From the NCBI GenBank assembly GCA_002221725.1, contig NJFT01000225.1, forward strand, positions 1-64,000: DNA of 64,000 bases. Direction: 5' to 3'. The position numbers were made by a program, and so were the translations under genes. The notes under the pieces are model-generated. The model saw nothing but the letters and a program-made list of their open reading frames with translations. It did not search any database and had not been told where the DNA came from. Below, piece after piece: positions 49,880 through 59,547 of the stretch. Each line of letters starts with the position of its first letter. The stretch's first letter is position 1. This stretch comes from Scedosporium boydii (Eukaryota; Ascomycota; Sordariomycetes; Microascales; Microascaceae).

Positions 49880-52800
49880 ATGCATGCTACACGGTCACGC
49901 GCTCTCGGCGTCGGACCTAGCATCAGGCGGTCGCACCGAGCGCTGTCCCGAATACCGCAACGAACGCGGCCCTTCCACTTTGCCGCGTGTCTCCGGACAG
50001 CCAACGATCGACCGGTCGGCGAAACACCAGCGCCGGAGCAGCCCAGTGACGACGCGTCGCGTGAGAATACAAAAGAGGATGTCGATAGTGGCACAGCTAG
50101 CGATCTAGGGACTTCCGCGCAGGCTTCTTGGAAACGACCGAGGGTTAGCCACCGCGCGGCGCTTCGGGCGCGACAGGCCAAGAAGCAACCCGCAGTAGAG
50201 TTGCCCAACTTCAAGATACCGCAAGAGTTTCTCGACGACAATTTGTACATACACGACCCAAAGGGCCGGAATCACCCTACGCTTTTCGATGCTGTAGCTC
50301 TGAAGGAGGTCGTGGATACTTGGACGCAGTTGCTGCAGAAGAGTGGAAGGACGTCGAACTGGAAGTTCCACAAGCTAGAGGAGGACCCCCGATACTTTAT
50401 AGATCCGAAAGGAGAGTATCACGATGCTTTTGCGCTGGTACTCCAGCACTCCGGGTGGAGTGCGGAGGATGTGAAGGAGACGATGAAGAAAGGCTTGGAG
50501 GGGGCGGAGGAGCGGTCGAGTCTAATTACCTTGAGCGCCGCACTGGCGCTGCACGGATGGATTATGGATAACCCAACAGCCAAACCACCAGCGGATTTTG
50601 CAGCACTATTAGAACGAATTCGTGCGTCGGCACCGGTTATCAAACCCGAAGCTGGACTTGCTGAAGACCTGGAAGACGCGGTTGTCGGCTTCCCAGACGC
50701 GGATCAACTTCTGCCCGAACTTAAACAGAACCCTTTATTTTATAAAGACCTTACGCAATCGGTTGGTGCAGACCTCGAAGCCCGACCGCCGAAACGCCTC
50801 TCCTCGAGCGATGTAAAAAGGCCCATAAACGTCATGAGCATAGCCGGATTCTCCGGAAAGCGCATATCTACCCTCTTAACAAGATACATCGCTTCTGCCA
50901 CCGGTGCGGATCTGATCCGTGTCGGAGCCTTCGAGCTCTCGAGACTGGTGGGAGGTTATCTGGGGCAGGACTGGGCCTACTCCAAGGGTCCCATGTCCAT
51001 GATGGCGTTTCGAGTTGCCGAATTCAACGATGTTCTTGGAGAGCCCATCCAGTGGCCTGTCAAGCGAGATGAGGATGATTCAGATGCAGATGCCACTGTT
51101 GTCCACCTCGGTACCGATGAGTCTGATGGAGAGTACAAGGATCCCATGGATAGGGAACTCACGAAGATCCGCGATAATGCAAAGGACTACCTTCTCCCGT
51201 CGGTCGATAGGTGGGAGAACCTCAAGATCAACGGTGCCTTAGAAGGAATTATTCGTGCCGCCGAGGCCAAGTCTGCGGACCCGCGCAACCAGAAGCTCAT
51301 CATCCAGATTGATGACTTTGTCGAGCTCGGCATGACTCTTGAGGGTGCCCTTCTCATCGGAAGGCTACGGAATATCGTGGACAACATGTGGCTCGACGGA
51401 AAGAAGATCGCAATCGTCGGAACATCTTCGTCCATGGAACTTTCCGAGAAGCACCTAACCTCACTGCGAGAAATCGCGTTGGAGGACTGCGTGACCATCT
51501 GCAATGCATCCCGCGACGCCCTAGGGTTCAACTTGGATCTGTACGAACAGCTCGACTGCCTGACAATCAACATGGACAATGCTTTCCACATGTGGAGCAC
51601 CATGGTTGGTCATTCGAAGTCCTCGCCGAGTTTCCTCGGCATGCGTCTCCACCTGCACTTCTACCACACCATGCTTCACTATCTCAGCACGACGGGTGTT
51701 GTGTCGGCCAAGACATTCGCCGTGGGCGGGGATGAATTCCTCACGTCCCATAACGAGGTCATGGAAAAGGTTCTGCGGAAACTTCTGGAGATGTTTGCCG
51801 AGCCTCTGCGAACTTCCATTTTACCTGCGACCGAGCTGTATCACTGTGTCCGCCAGGTTCTGCACCAGAAGCCAAAGCCAGCCGAGGTGTGGCAGGCTTT
51901 CAATATGGCTCAGTGGCAGAGGGATATGACCATCGCGAGCACCAATGAAGGTCTCCGGGCTCGGGCTTGGGAGCCTCCAATCAACTCGAGGTCTACACCG
52001 TCTTCCTCAGATGCACCGGGTAGTTCCGATCAACCCCGCAGGGTAGCCGAGACACTCGGAATTACAAATGACTACGAGAAGAAGCTCCTTGCCGGTCTCA
52101 TTGACAAGGACCAGATCAAGACTACATTTTCTGACGTCCACGCACCCGAAGAGACCATCCAGGCCCTCAAGCTCCTGACCTCTCTTTCCTTGAAGCGGCC
52201 AGAGGCCTTCACGTATGGTGTCCTCGCCCGCGACAGGATTCCCGGCTGTCTCCTCTACGGACCCCCCGGCACAGGAAAGACCCTCCTCGCCAAGGCCGTC
52301 GCCAAGGAGAGCGGAGCCAGCATGCTCGAGGTCAGCGCCGCCAGCATCAACGAGATGTGGGTCGGCCAAGGAGAAAAGAACGTCCAGGCCCTCTTCTCGC
52401 TCGCCAAGAAGCTCGAGCCCCTCGTCATCTTCATCGACGAGGCCGACGCCCTCCTCGCCAGCCGCGCCGACAACGACCGCCGCACGCACCGCGAGACCAT
52501 CAACCAGTTTCTCCGCGAGTGGGACGGCATGAACGACACCAACGCCTTTATCATGGTCGCCACGAACCGGCCCTTCGACCTCGACGAGGCCGTCCTTCGC
52601 CGTCTGCCGCGCCGCATCCTCGTTGACCTCCCTCAACAGGAAGACCGCCTCGCTATCCTCAAGATCCTCCTCCGCGGGGAGCACCTCGAGCCCGGTGTTG
52701 ATCTTGACGCCCTATCGCGCCGCACCATCCTCTATTCCGGCTCCGACCTCAAGAATCTCTGCGTGGCGGCCGCCATGGCCGCCGTTCGCGAGGAGACCGA

Positions 52801-53059
52801 ACTCGCTGATAAGCTCATCGCCGATGGGAGCGGCGCCCAACCCGTCTATCCTGAGAGGAGGACGCTGAGGGCTGATCACTTTGAGCACGCGCTCAAGGAG
52901 ATTGGTGCCAGCATTAGCGATGATATGAAGACTATGCGCGAGATTAGGCGGTTTGACGAGACGTATGGAAAGCCGAACAAGAAGAAGAAGTCGGGTATGG
53001 GCTTCGGAGTGGCCAAAGATAAGGAGGTCGTGAAGGAGGCGAGGGTACGAGCCGCATAG
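49880..53059 (+). CDS. Mitochondrial AAA ATPase with one active AAA domain and an apparent degenerate one
   Basis: Intronless, 1059 residues from ATG 49880. The first 45 or so residues are Arg/Ser/Ala-rich without acidic residues, a strong mitochondrial presequence. The C-terminal AAA domain is complete: Walker A GPPGTGKT (794-801), Walker B LVIFIDEADALL (about 846-857), the second-region-of-homology stretch NAFIMVATNRPFDLDEAVLRR, and the C-terminal helices ILYSGSDLKNLCVAAA. It resembles the Msp1/ATAD1-spastin subfamily. An upstream region (about 313-540) looks like a degenerate AAA module: a P-loop position reading AGFSGKRIS, a beta strand LIIQIDDFVEL and a sensor-like IAIVGTSSS. Substrate unknown; matrix or inner-membrane quality control is a reasonable inference. 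Convergent with TFB1. Confidence 0.85.
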   Translation: MHATRSRALGVGPSIRRSHRALSRIPQRTRPFHFAACLRTANDRPVGETPAPEQPSDDASRENTKEDVDSGTASDLGTSAQASWKRPRVSHRAALRARQAKKQPAVELPNFKIPQEFLDDNLYIHDPKGRNHPTLFDAVALKEVVDTWTQLLQKSGRTSNWKFHKLEEDPRYFIDPKGEYHDAFALVLQHSGWSAEDVKETMKKGLEGAEERSSLITLSAALALHGWIMDNPTAKPPADFAALLERIRASAPVIKPEAGLAEDLEDAVVGFPDADQLLPELKQNPLFYKDLTQSVGADLEARPPKRLSSSDVKRPINVMSIAGFSGKRISTLLTRYIASATGADLIRVGAFELSRLVGGYLGQDWAYSKGPMSMMAFRVAEFNDVLGEPIQWPVKRDEDDSDADATVVHLGTDESDGEYKDPMDRELTKIRDNAKDYLLPSVDRWENLKINGALEGIIRAAEAKSADPRNQKLIIQIDDFVELGMTLEGALLIGRLRNIVDNMWLDGKKIAIVGTSSSMELSEKHLTSLREIALEDCVTICNASRDALGFNLDLYEQLDCLTINMDNAFHMWSTMVGHSKSSPSFLGMRLHLHFYHTMLHYLSTTGVVSAKTFAVGGDEFLTSHNEVMEKVLRKLLEMFAEPLRTSILPATELYHCVRQVLHQKPKPAEVWQAFNMAQWQRDMTIASTNEGLRARAWEPPINSRSTPSSSDAPGSSDQPRRVAETLGITNDYEKKLLAGLIDKDQIKTTFSDVHAPEETIQALKLLTSLSLKRPEAFTYGVLARDRIPGCLLYGPPGTGKTLLAKAVAKESGASMLEVSAASINEMWVGQGEKNVQALFSLAKKLEPLVIFIDEADALLASRADNDRRTHRETINQFLREWDGMNDTNAFIMVATNRPFDLDEAVLRRLPRRILVDLPQQEDRLAILKILLRGEHLEPGVDLDALSRRTILYSGSDLKNLCVAAAMAAVREETELADKLIADGSGAQPVYPERRTLRADHFEHALKEIGASISDDMKTMREIRRFDETYGKPNKKKKSGMGFGVAKDKEVVKEARVRAA

Positions 53060-53425
53060 AAGGTTATGGGATTATGTGTGAAAATTCGGAAAGAGGATGA
53101 GGGATTGGTATATATGCAGGACAGGAATGTATTTTTTGAGGCGGAATATTTGTATTATTACGATGCATGTCGGCTCTTGGCTTATTTTGCAGTGAGCTGG
53201 CTGGTATTTTAAAATCGATAGACTGTAAGACTATGATATTTTTGACTGAAGGTCCTCTAGAATAATCACCGTGAATGTTCAGCAAATGGTCATCAGTAAG
53301 ATGTGTAGAAATTGGTATTCAAGGTTGTCATCCTCCCCCGTCCAGGCTTTCCTGACTCGGGCAAAATGGGCATGCTCGTCAACACCTCCAGTCTATATAT
53401 CCCCAACCCCATCATACGGCCTCCC
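53060..53425. other. Convergent gap between the AAA ATPase and TFB1
   Basis: 366 bp that hold presumed overlapping 3' UTR regions. No gene is seen. Confidence 0.5.
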
Positions 53426-55462
53426 CTATCCTTCTGTAGTAGGTCGAAGACCCTCAGCTTCCAACGCCTTCCTATACTCCTCCTGCGCCTTGGACAAGGC
53501 AAAGAGAGTCGACTCCATCAACGCAAGGACAGCCTGCTTCCCACCCCCAACAGAATCAGCCTTCCATCTAATCTTCTTCTTAGTCCGTTCATAATACTCC
53601 CTAATCTCCCTCTTCTTCTGCGCGATAATCTGATCGCGGTGCTTCTCTGCGTCCTCCGCCACGGCATTAATGCGTCCGACGCTGCGCTGAAGAGCCTCGT
53701 TAAGGTACTGCAGCTCGAGGGCGCGGTCCGGATCACCCGAGAGGAACGCGGCCCAGAACTGCCGCAAGAACTCCGTCGTCGTGCTATTCGTAATAGTGCA
53801 CTGGTGCGCTATCGCAGGTGGCAAGCCCATGGGCGAGTCCTCGGCCCAATCGCCGCCGTACTTCTCCGACCGATGACGGCGGATGCCCTGGAGGATGTCT
53901 TCCTGGGCTGCGGCGCGGGTGGCGCGGGACCCGACGCGGGGCGGGCGAGGCGGCGCGTCGTCTTCCATGTCGCTATCGCTGTCGTCTTCGATGCCTGTTA
54001 GGGCGTGCAGGTCGATGCCGTTGGGGGAGCTGGTGTTGAGCTTCTCGACGTTGGCTTTGAAGAGCTGGAGGACTTCGTCGGGGTTTTGCTTTGCGAAGAT
54101 TTCGGCGTTGGAGGATGAGATGTCTCCGGCGTTGGAGAAGAAGGCTTGCTCTTCATTGATCTTGAGGGGGATCCTATTCGCCTTTTCCTCGTCTCTAAGA
54201 TCGCGGAGGATGAGTTCGTTGAAGGTCTTCTCATCTATGCCCTTTGGCGCGTGAGGGTCGCCGTCTGAGGGTGCCACGTTGGCCATGATCTTGGCGCTTA
54301 TGCTATTCAGAGTCTTTAGGATAGGGACGTCCTTTCGCGGACGCATCTCGACATCTTTTCTGTTTCCGCTTTTGAGGCCACCTTCATTGGCCTCGTTCGC
54401 TTCGACATTGATAATTTGAGGGATGGTCTCCGGGGTGATTTTGGAGTATATGCCCAAAAGATTCTCATTAGGATCATATCGATCGAAAATCGGGTCGTGG
54501 GCATCACTCGGCCCAATTCGCTCGCCGCGTAATCTCTTCGACAGCTTGCTGAGGAAGAACCGAGACCAGAATTCAGGTTCGGATAGCTTCGGGACCTGTT
54601 CGTTGTATATCCTCATGACGAGAGGATGCTGCTTAAAGATGAGGCTAATCTGTTTCTCGGTGATGTTGAGTTTGAGATCGCCGTCGACGGTCTTGGGCTT
54701 GATCGTGGCTAGGACATTGTAGTCTGCCTTTTGTTGGTTCTTGTCTATTAAGAATGCTCGTAGGATGTGAAGTCTCGAAGACCAGAACTGTAGGTTGAAG
54801 GCGCCCAGGGAGATGGAGTCAGGTTTCGTCGCCCTGGCCTCCATGTAGGTTTGGTTGAGGGTACTATCAGTTTTCAAATACTCCAACTGCAAGGAGATGT
54901 CGTTGAGGAGCTGCGAATCATCGAACCACTTTGAGGCTGCGGGCGCAGCATTAACGGCCGCGGCAAACGCCATCGAACCGGATGCTCTACCAGCAGCGGA
55001 AGGGGTAGCGAACCCGTTCGCGGCCGCTGCCGGTGCGGGTTTTGGTACATTGGGGTTGGTGCTTTGGAGAGCACCAATGACCTTTGAGAGCGCATCTCTC
55101 ATAGCATCAGCCTCGGGCTTCGCGGACGCCGTGTTGAAGTGGAAGAGGTAGGTGACCGGATCTCCGCCATCTGGGTTCTTTTCGAAGATCTTTAGCATCA
55201 CCTTGGGCGAGCTATCAGGCGTCTTTTGCAGGTCTGGTCAGGATAGAGTCAGCGCAAACGAGAGTCTCCCAACTTAGAAACGAGTTGTATGATGAGATCA
55301 AAGCCTACTTGTGATGTTCTCTATGGGAAGGGTGATGGTAGGCGGTCCGGTGCCCGGCGCTGGCGTCCAGAGAACAGTCTTCTGGTCCGGCGAGAGTGAT
55401 AATATTCCATCCTTCTTCTTGAACGCGGCGCGTCCCGAAGGAGGCTGGCCTGGGCTGGACAT
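53426..55462 (-). CDS. tfb1: TFIIH core subunit Tfb1 (human p62/GTF2H1)
   Basis: Exons 55462-55309 and 55233-53426 encode 653 residues. Residues 1 to about 110 form the PH-like domain (starting MSSPGQPPSGRAAFKKKDG, with LSPDQKTVLWTPA). BSD domains follow; the second is visible as ITEKQISLIFKQHPLVMRIY..VPKLSEPEFWSRFFLSK. An acidic linker (DDSDSDMEDDAPP) and a coiled-coil-like C-terminus come next. Tfb1/p62 is a structural subunit of TFIIH, used in transcription initiation and nucleotide excision repair; its PH domain binds TFIIE and XPC-type partners. Intron donor is GTAGGC, acceptor CCAG, with phase 1 across an Asn codon. Confidence 0.92.
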
Positions 55463-56283
55463 CGTGATGGAGAAGACGCAGCAGAAGATGGATTGGCGAG
55501 TCTGACGGAAGCGCCTCGTTTATCGAAGAACGATGCGAAGGAGTTCGATCATTGGCCTACGCCTTCGAAGGGTATTCGTTTTCAATATATCCCTCGAGCG
55601 AAAGTGAAAGAAATTTTTTTTTTATGAAGAACTGGTCACAGATACGTAGAGGGAGCGTCTTCCCCAACCATAGCTCATAGGTCCTTCACTCTTGTCCAAA
55701 AAACACCAGGGGATTTCGTTTACTCTCCTTCGGCTGTGGTTCCCATTTGCCTCTCCCCAAGGACCAGGCCGGGCTTGGCCGAGATAATGGATGTGGCAGA
55801 GGAGTTGGAAATTCGTAGGTTCTGTGCTGGTGTTTCGATACAAGATCAAAAGCTGTCTTGAGAGCAGCAAAGTACTTTTATCTAGCTGCACGGGGACCAC
55901 GGATAGTCGGCAGCTGGACCGATATTCCTCAGAAGGGAGCTCCCATAGATTAAGAATCACCGATCGAAGGTTCGCTCGCCTTTCAATAGGAAAACTTGAG
56001 GTAAAGCTGATTTGATGGAGCTCATGGATATGGACTTGGAGATGTCGAGGGAGGCATGCAAACCTGCATTGCCCATTCCAACTGTTGTCACTGCCTAGTG
56101 GGGCACAGCGGACTTTATCACGTGACTTGAATTCCTCCCGGCTTGTGATCATCTCCACCAACCTCACCGGTCGGGTTTCATGTGATGGATTTGATGAAAT
56201 GGCTCTATTCCTGCTCCTACTCTTGATGCTTACTCCAGAATCCCATTTCTCACAGCTCTAGGAGTGGGAAACGGGGCCGAGCC
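55463..56283. other. Upstream flank of TFB1
   Basis: Contains the TFB1 promoter. The open frame at 55622-56167 (minus) has no recognisable feature and is judged non-coding. No gene is seen. Confidence 0.45.
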
Positions 56284-56647
56284 TTACTTGGCGTCAGACG
56301 TACTGAAATGGTTTGCCAAGGCCAGCCGACGGACACGCTGGGGACACAAGCACAATTCCTTGGGCTTCGGTTCGTAGTGTTCATGGACTCGTGGCGACGC
56401 TTTCCTCTTTGGGATGTTAGTACCAATAGCATTTGAAGGCGGGGAGTCGAGATTGTAGAAGACAAAAGGAAGGTGGGCAAGATATTGACCTTACCTGACA
56501 GGGTTGAAGTTGTACAAGCTCCCGCTCCAAAGCTGTCAAGCGCCGGCGGAAGCTGGACAGCCTAACAGGTGAGATCGGTGCCACCCCACCTCTTAGCCGC
56601 CGTTGCGGTCCCTTGTAATCATCTATTTCGAGATCATATCCCAGTGA
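56284..56647 (-). CDS. Hypothetical protein, two 3'-terminal exons; 5' end unresolved
   Basis: I do not recognise the protein, but the two terminal exons are convincing. The last exon (56406-56284) reads RKASPRVHEHYEPKPKEL... and ends LALANHFSTSDAK. It is joined through an 88-nt intron (56494-56407; donor GTAAGG, branch TACTAAC, acceptor AAAG) to an exon ending RRRLTALERELVQLQPCQ. That exon is open upstream to a TGA at 56650-56648 and lacks an ATG, so more exons must lie at higher coordinates. An acceptor AATAG ending at 56623 is a candidate. Further coding-like minus-strand segments occur at about 56720-56900 in other frames, but they could not be linked. The locus could be an intact multi-exon gene or partly decayed. 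Confidence 0.5.
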
Positions 56648-57012
56648 TCAATCACAATGGTCCCAAACCCATATCCTAAACGTTTCACAATCCCTCCTCA
56701 GTCACGTAGTTATCGGTGGCGTCGTTGATTCTGGATGAATCCGTCTACACCACACTACATTCGCATGAATGACACTTCATTCGTGGTAACAGCTTGCTGA
56801 CAATCATTAGCCGTGAGCCAACTCGCCAACCTCTGCCCTCCTCCGCTCAACTCTTCCACTCCACGAGCAATATCCCACGTCCATCTGTAGAGAGAAGTTC
56901 ACCGCATCTGTTATTATTGTTGGCCATTTTCGCATAGTCTCTCACGAGATTTCATCATTCAAATAGCATGTCGTCGACGCAATCAAATGGGTAGCCGGCC
57001 GTGGGTTCATCC

Positions 57013-57869
57013 ATGGATTCTACTAAGAACCCCAAGTTCCGGCATCTTTCTATTGATATCCTCGATGACGATCACTGCGAGCTCTTTACACGTGCTGTAA
57101 CCAGGATCCTGTCCACGTCTGATCGAAATGGCCGCCGTCGCCGTCCACCAAATCGCAGTACTCCTCTTTAACCGAAACAGTAGCCTGCACAAGGATGACG
57201 GGATCACAGAGTAGGCACCACCAAAGTCCGACACGTGGTTCTGGCAATGGAATCCAGACGGACCCCTTCCCACCCTCTTCAAGCACCCGTGGTTCATAGA
57301 CTTTGAACAATACCCTAATGGAGTCGCGGACATGGTCGGCTACTGGGCCGAGGCGCGTATCCTAGGTGGCGTAGTCCTGTTTGATCGGCGCACGCCAGAC
57401 GACAAACCCGCATCCGGCCATGACCTGGATGATGAGGAGCCCTATCTCTTGCCACCCAAACTGGACCCAGATGCCATCTACTTCCACTCTGACCGAGAAC
57501 ATGTGACGTATAGGATCTATCAACTCCTGCCCGGACAAAAACAAGCTCTAGTTGACTTTCTTACCACCGATTCTCAACCGTTAACTAGCACCACGCCACC
57601 ACCCCCCCCCCCCCCCCCCCCCAATCATGGGAGATAAGACCAATCTGCCCCGCGTTGATCCCGAGGAGCCGATTAAGGAGACCGGAGTTTATCGGGACAT
57701 TTGGGAACGCAAGGACCGCTGTTTCGAGCTGGGCGACCTCCGGATGAGGGATGTGTGGGATGAGATGGACTTTCCGACTAGACCTGACAGGTCGGCAGCA
57801 TGGCGGGGCGCGGCAGATAGGAAGGAGCAATATTATTACCCGGACTTGGAGACCGATCCAGAAACCTAG
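57013..57869 (+). pseudogene. Broken hypothetical gene with poly-C frameshift and in-frame stop
   Basis: Coding-like segments run in sequence but in three frames. Frame 1 starts at ATG 57013 (MDSTKNPKFRHLSIDILDDD). A one-base shift leads into a frame at 57128 (MAAVAVHQIAVLLFNRN), broken by TAG at 57212-57214. That frame then continues through DTWFWQWNPDGPLPTLFKHPWF and VADMVGYWAEARILGGVVLFDRR to a 21-C tract (57602-57622). After the tract, the continuing protein (DPEEPIKETGVYRDIWERKDR, DVWDEMDFPTRPDR) is in a third frame ending at 57869. The tract alone could be a sequencing error, but the stop and the upstream shift point to a decayed gene. An unrecognised intron is an alternative for the upstream part. 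Family and function unknown. Confidence 0.6.
57602..57622 (+). repeat. 21-nt poly-C tract
   Basis: A pure C homopolymer inside the broken hypothetical gene. The reading frame changes across it. Such tracts are prone to slippage in replication and to sequencing error. Confidence 0.85.
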
Positions 57870-59547
57870 ATGTTACGCAGGCATGTCCATATGGTGTGGG
57901 GGAAATAAGATCTTGGACCATGCGCTGCGGGAGCAGAGGTGAGGACGGCCTTATACTCTTTCCATCTTCTAACATTGTGCTCATACGAAGTATGAAATAG
58001 CTACCAACTAGTATGATAGGCGCTGCCGTTTAAGAGCGCGGAATTCATTCATTTCTTCTACTTCGTAGCATCATCGGATCAACTTTAGCATCCGAGCCAG
58101 CTGCCGAATGTCCTCAAAATTGGACCCGCAGTAACCATGTCACATCACATCAAATTCATGCTAGTTTCGAATTCAAAGCTAAGAATGGTTAGGAAAATAA
58201 TGCCTATGCATCCATACCCCAGGTCCAAGTCTCAATCAAATGACTGGTAGATGTGGGTATAAGCATGCGTGTATTCTCTTGTTGGGAAAGATGCTGAGTC
58301 TGGAATCAAAGTTCGTATGTTGTATGGAGATGCCCCCGGAGGACCGGGCCCAGGGTTAGTCTGAATATTTTCTCGTTTTCATTTTGCATCTCTCGCTCTT
58401 CCTGCCGGTCGTCCGAGTAGCACTCAGAGCTTGCAGTTGACGTACGAAGTACTTGATACTTTCCAGTGGGGCGTTTGGACCTACCGAAAACGGTATCCCC
58501 ATCCAGCAAATCCAGCAATAGACAGCGCATGCGTAATTATCTCATTGCTGACTTTGCTAGTCCCGAAGCTACTTTGATGGTCCGGCACCAGACACCGCGC
58601 ACACACACCGATTGTTTCTGCAGACGCATGCCCTCGAGGATGAGTGCCTGCATATCCTATGTTGTACTGAGGTATTATGCCCACTTAATGGCTCAAACAT
58701 GACATCGTTATTCGTTGCTGCACAACCTCAAGTCAAAAGAACCTCATTTCCGAACGGAATACCAGCCACAGCCGAACCACTTGTGGCGGCCCTTCCGGAA
58801 ATTTCTGTGGCGACGGCTATTCCTGACACTAGTTCCCTGCAAGCTCTTGCCGAGACTTCCTTGCAGCTTCCTTGATTGGACAGGCATTACATAATCCGGC
58901 CTCTCCTTGGCCCAACCGGGTTTCTGTGGGGCGCCAAGTCCACCTGACCTTCGGGTTTCAGCCAGTCAGAGCTTCTCTCCAATCACAGCCGGGCTCGTTG
59001 CCGTTGCACTGACATTGCCGTCGTTACTCCGAGCATTCCTGCGGTCCAGTTCCAGCTTTGTCAAGTTTTGGTGTGTACGAACTGAGAGGTACTGAGGTAG
59101 TGTACACATTACATATCAATGCTTCATCGTCATTTTTTTTTCACTCCAACTTCCTTCCCCTTTGCTTGAACCCGTTTTCGCCTGTTGACATAAACACAGC
59201 TTGTGCTACTTTTCAGGCTTTGCAATTGACCTTGCTTAAGCTTTTGCTTCCATGTACTAATCTGTGCGGCGTTGTCTTTTCTTCCTTTTCCTTTTTCTTC
59301 CCCAAAGACTTACTCCGCCGCTCATTCAGCTTCGATTTGCTTGGCCAGCCTGGTGCTTCCCGCTCGCTGAGTCCTCCCATTTCCCCGGTCGAGAGAACCC
59401 TTGCGACGAGAAGCTTGCCACTACGAGACCTGCCGAAGTTGCCGTCAGTCGAACTGTCACGTTAGACTATATACGCGACTTTTTTTCTGTTGCCGCAATC
59501 CCCTCAGATATATCAATCGCAAGCTTGGAGCTCCAAAACCTCTCGGC
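57870..59547. other. Upstream region of KGD1
   Basis: 1.68 kb with no supported gene. It contains motif copies GTACGAAGTAC (58442-58452) and TACTTCGTAG (58059-58068), two CCAAT-type boxes, and a pyrimidine-rich presumed leader (59.1-59.5 kb). Confidence 0.5.
58979..58985 (+). promoter_or_regulatory. CCAAT box upstream of KGD1
   Basis: CCAATCA about 565 bp upstream of the KGD1 ATG, with an inverted ATTGG about 100 bp further upstream (58875-58879). It fits Hap-complex control of a citric-acid-cycle gene, but a single motif is modest evidence. Confidence 0.4.

Noticed and set aside
52007..52684. 225-codon open frame opposite the AAA ATPase domain
   Set aside because: It mirrors the conserved Walker A/B region on the other strand, so it is a codon-bias shadow.
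55622..56167. 181-codon minus-strand open frame near TFB1
   Set aside because: No recognisable domain, and no clear splice or start context links it to the nearby terminal exons.
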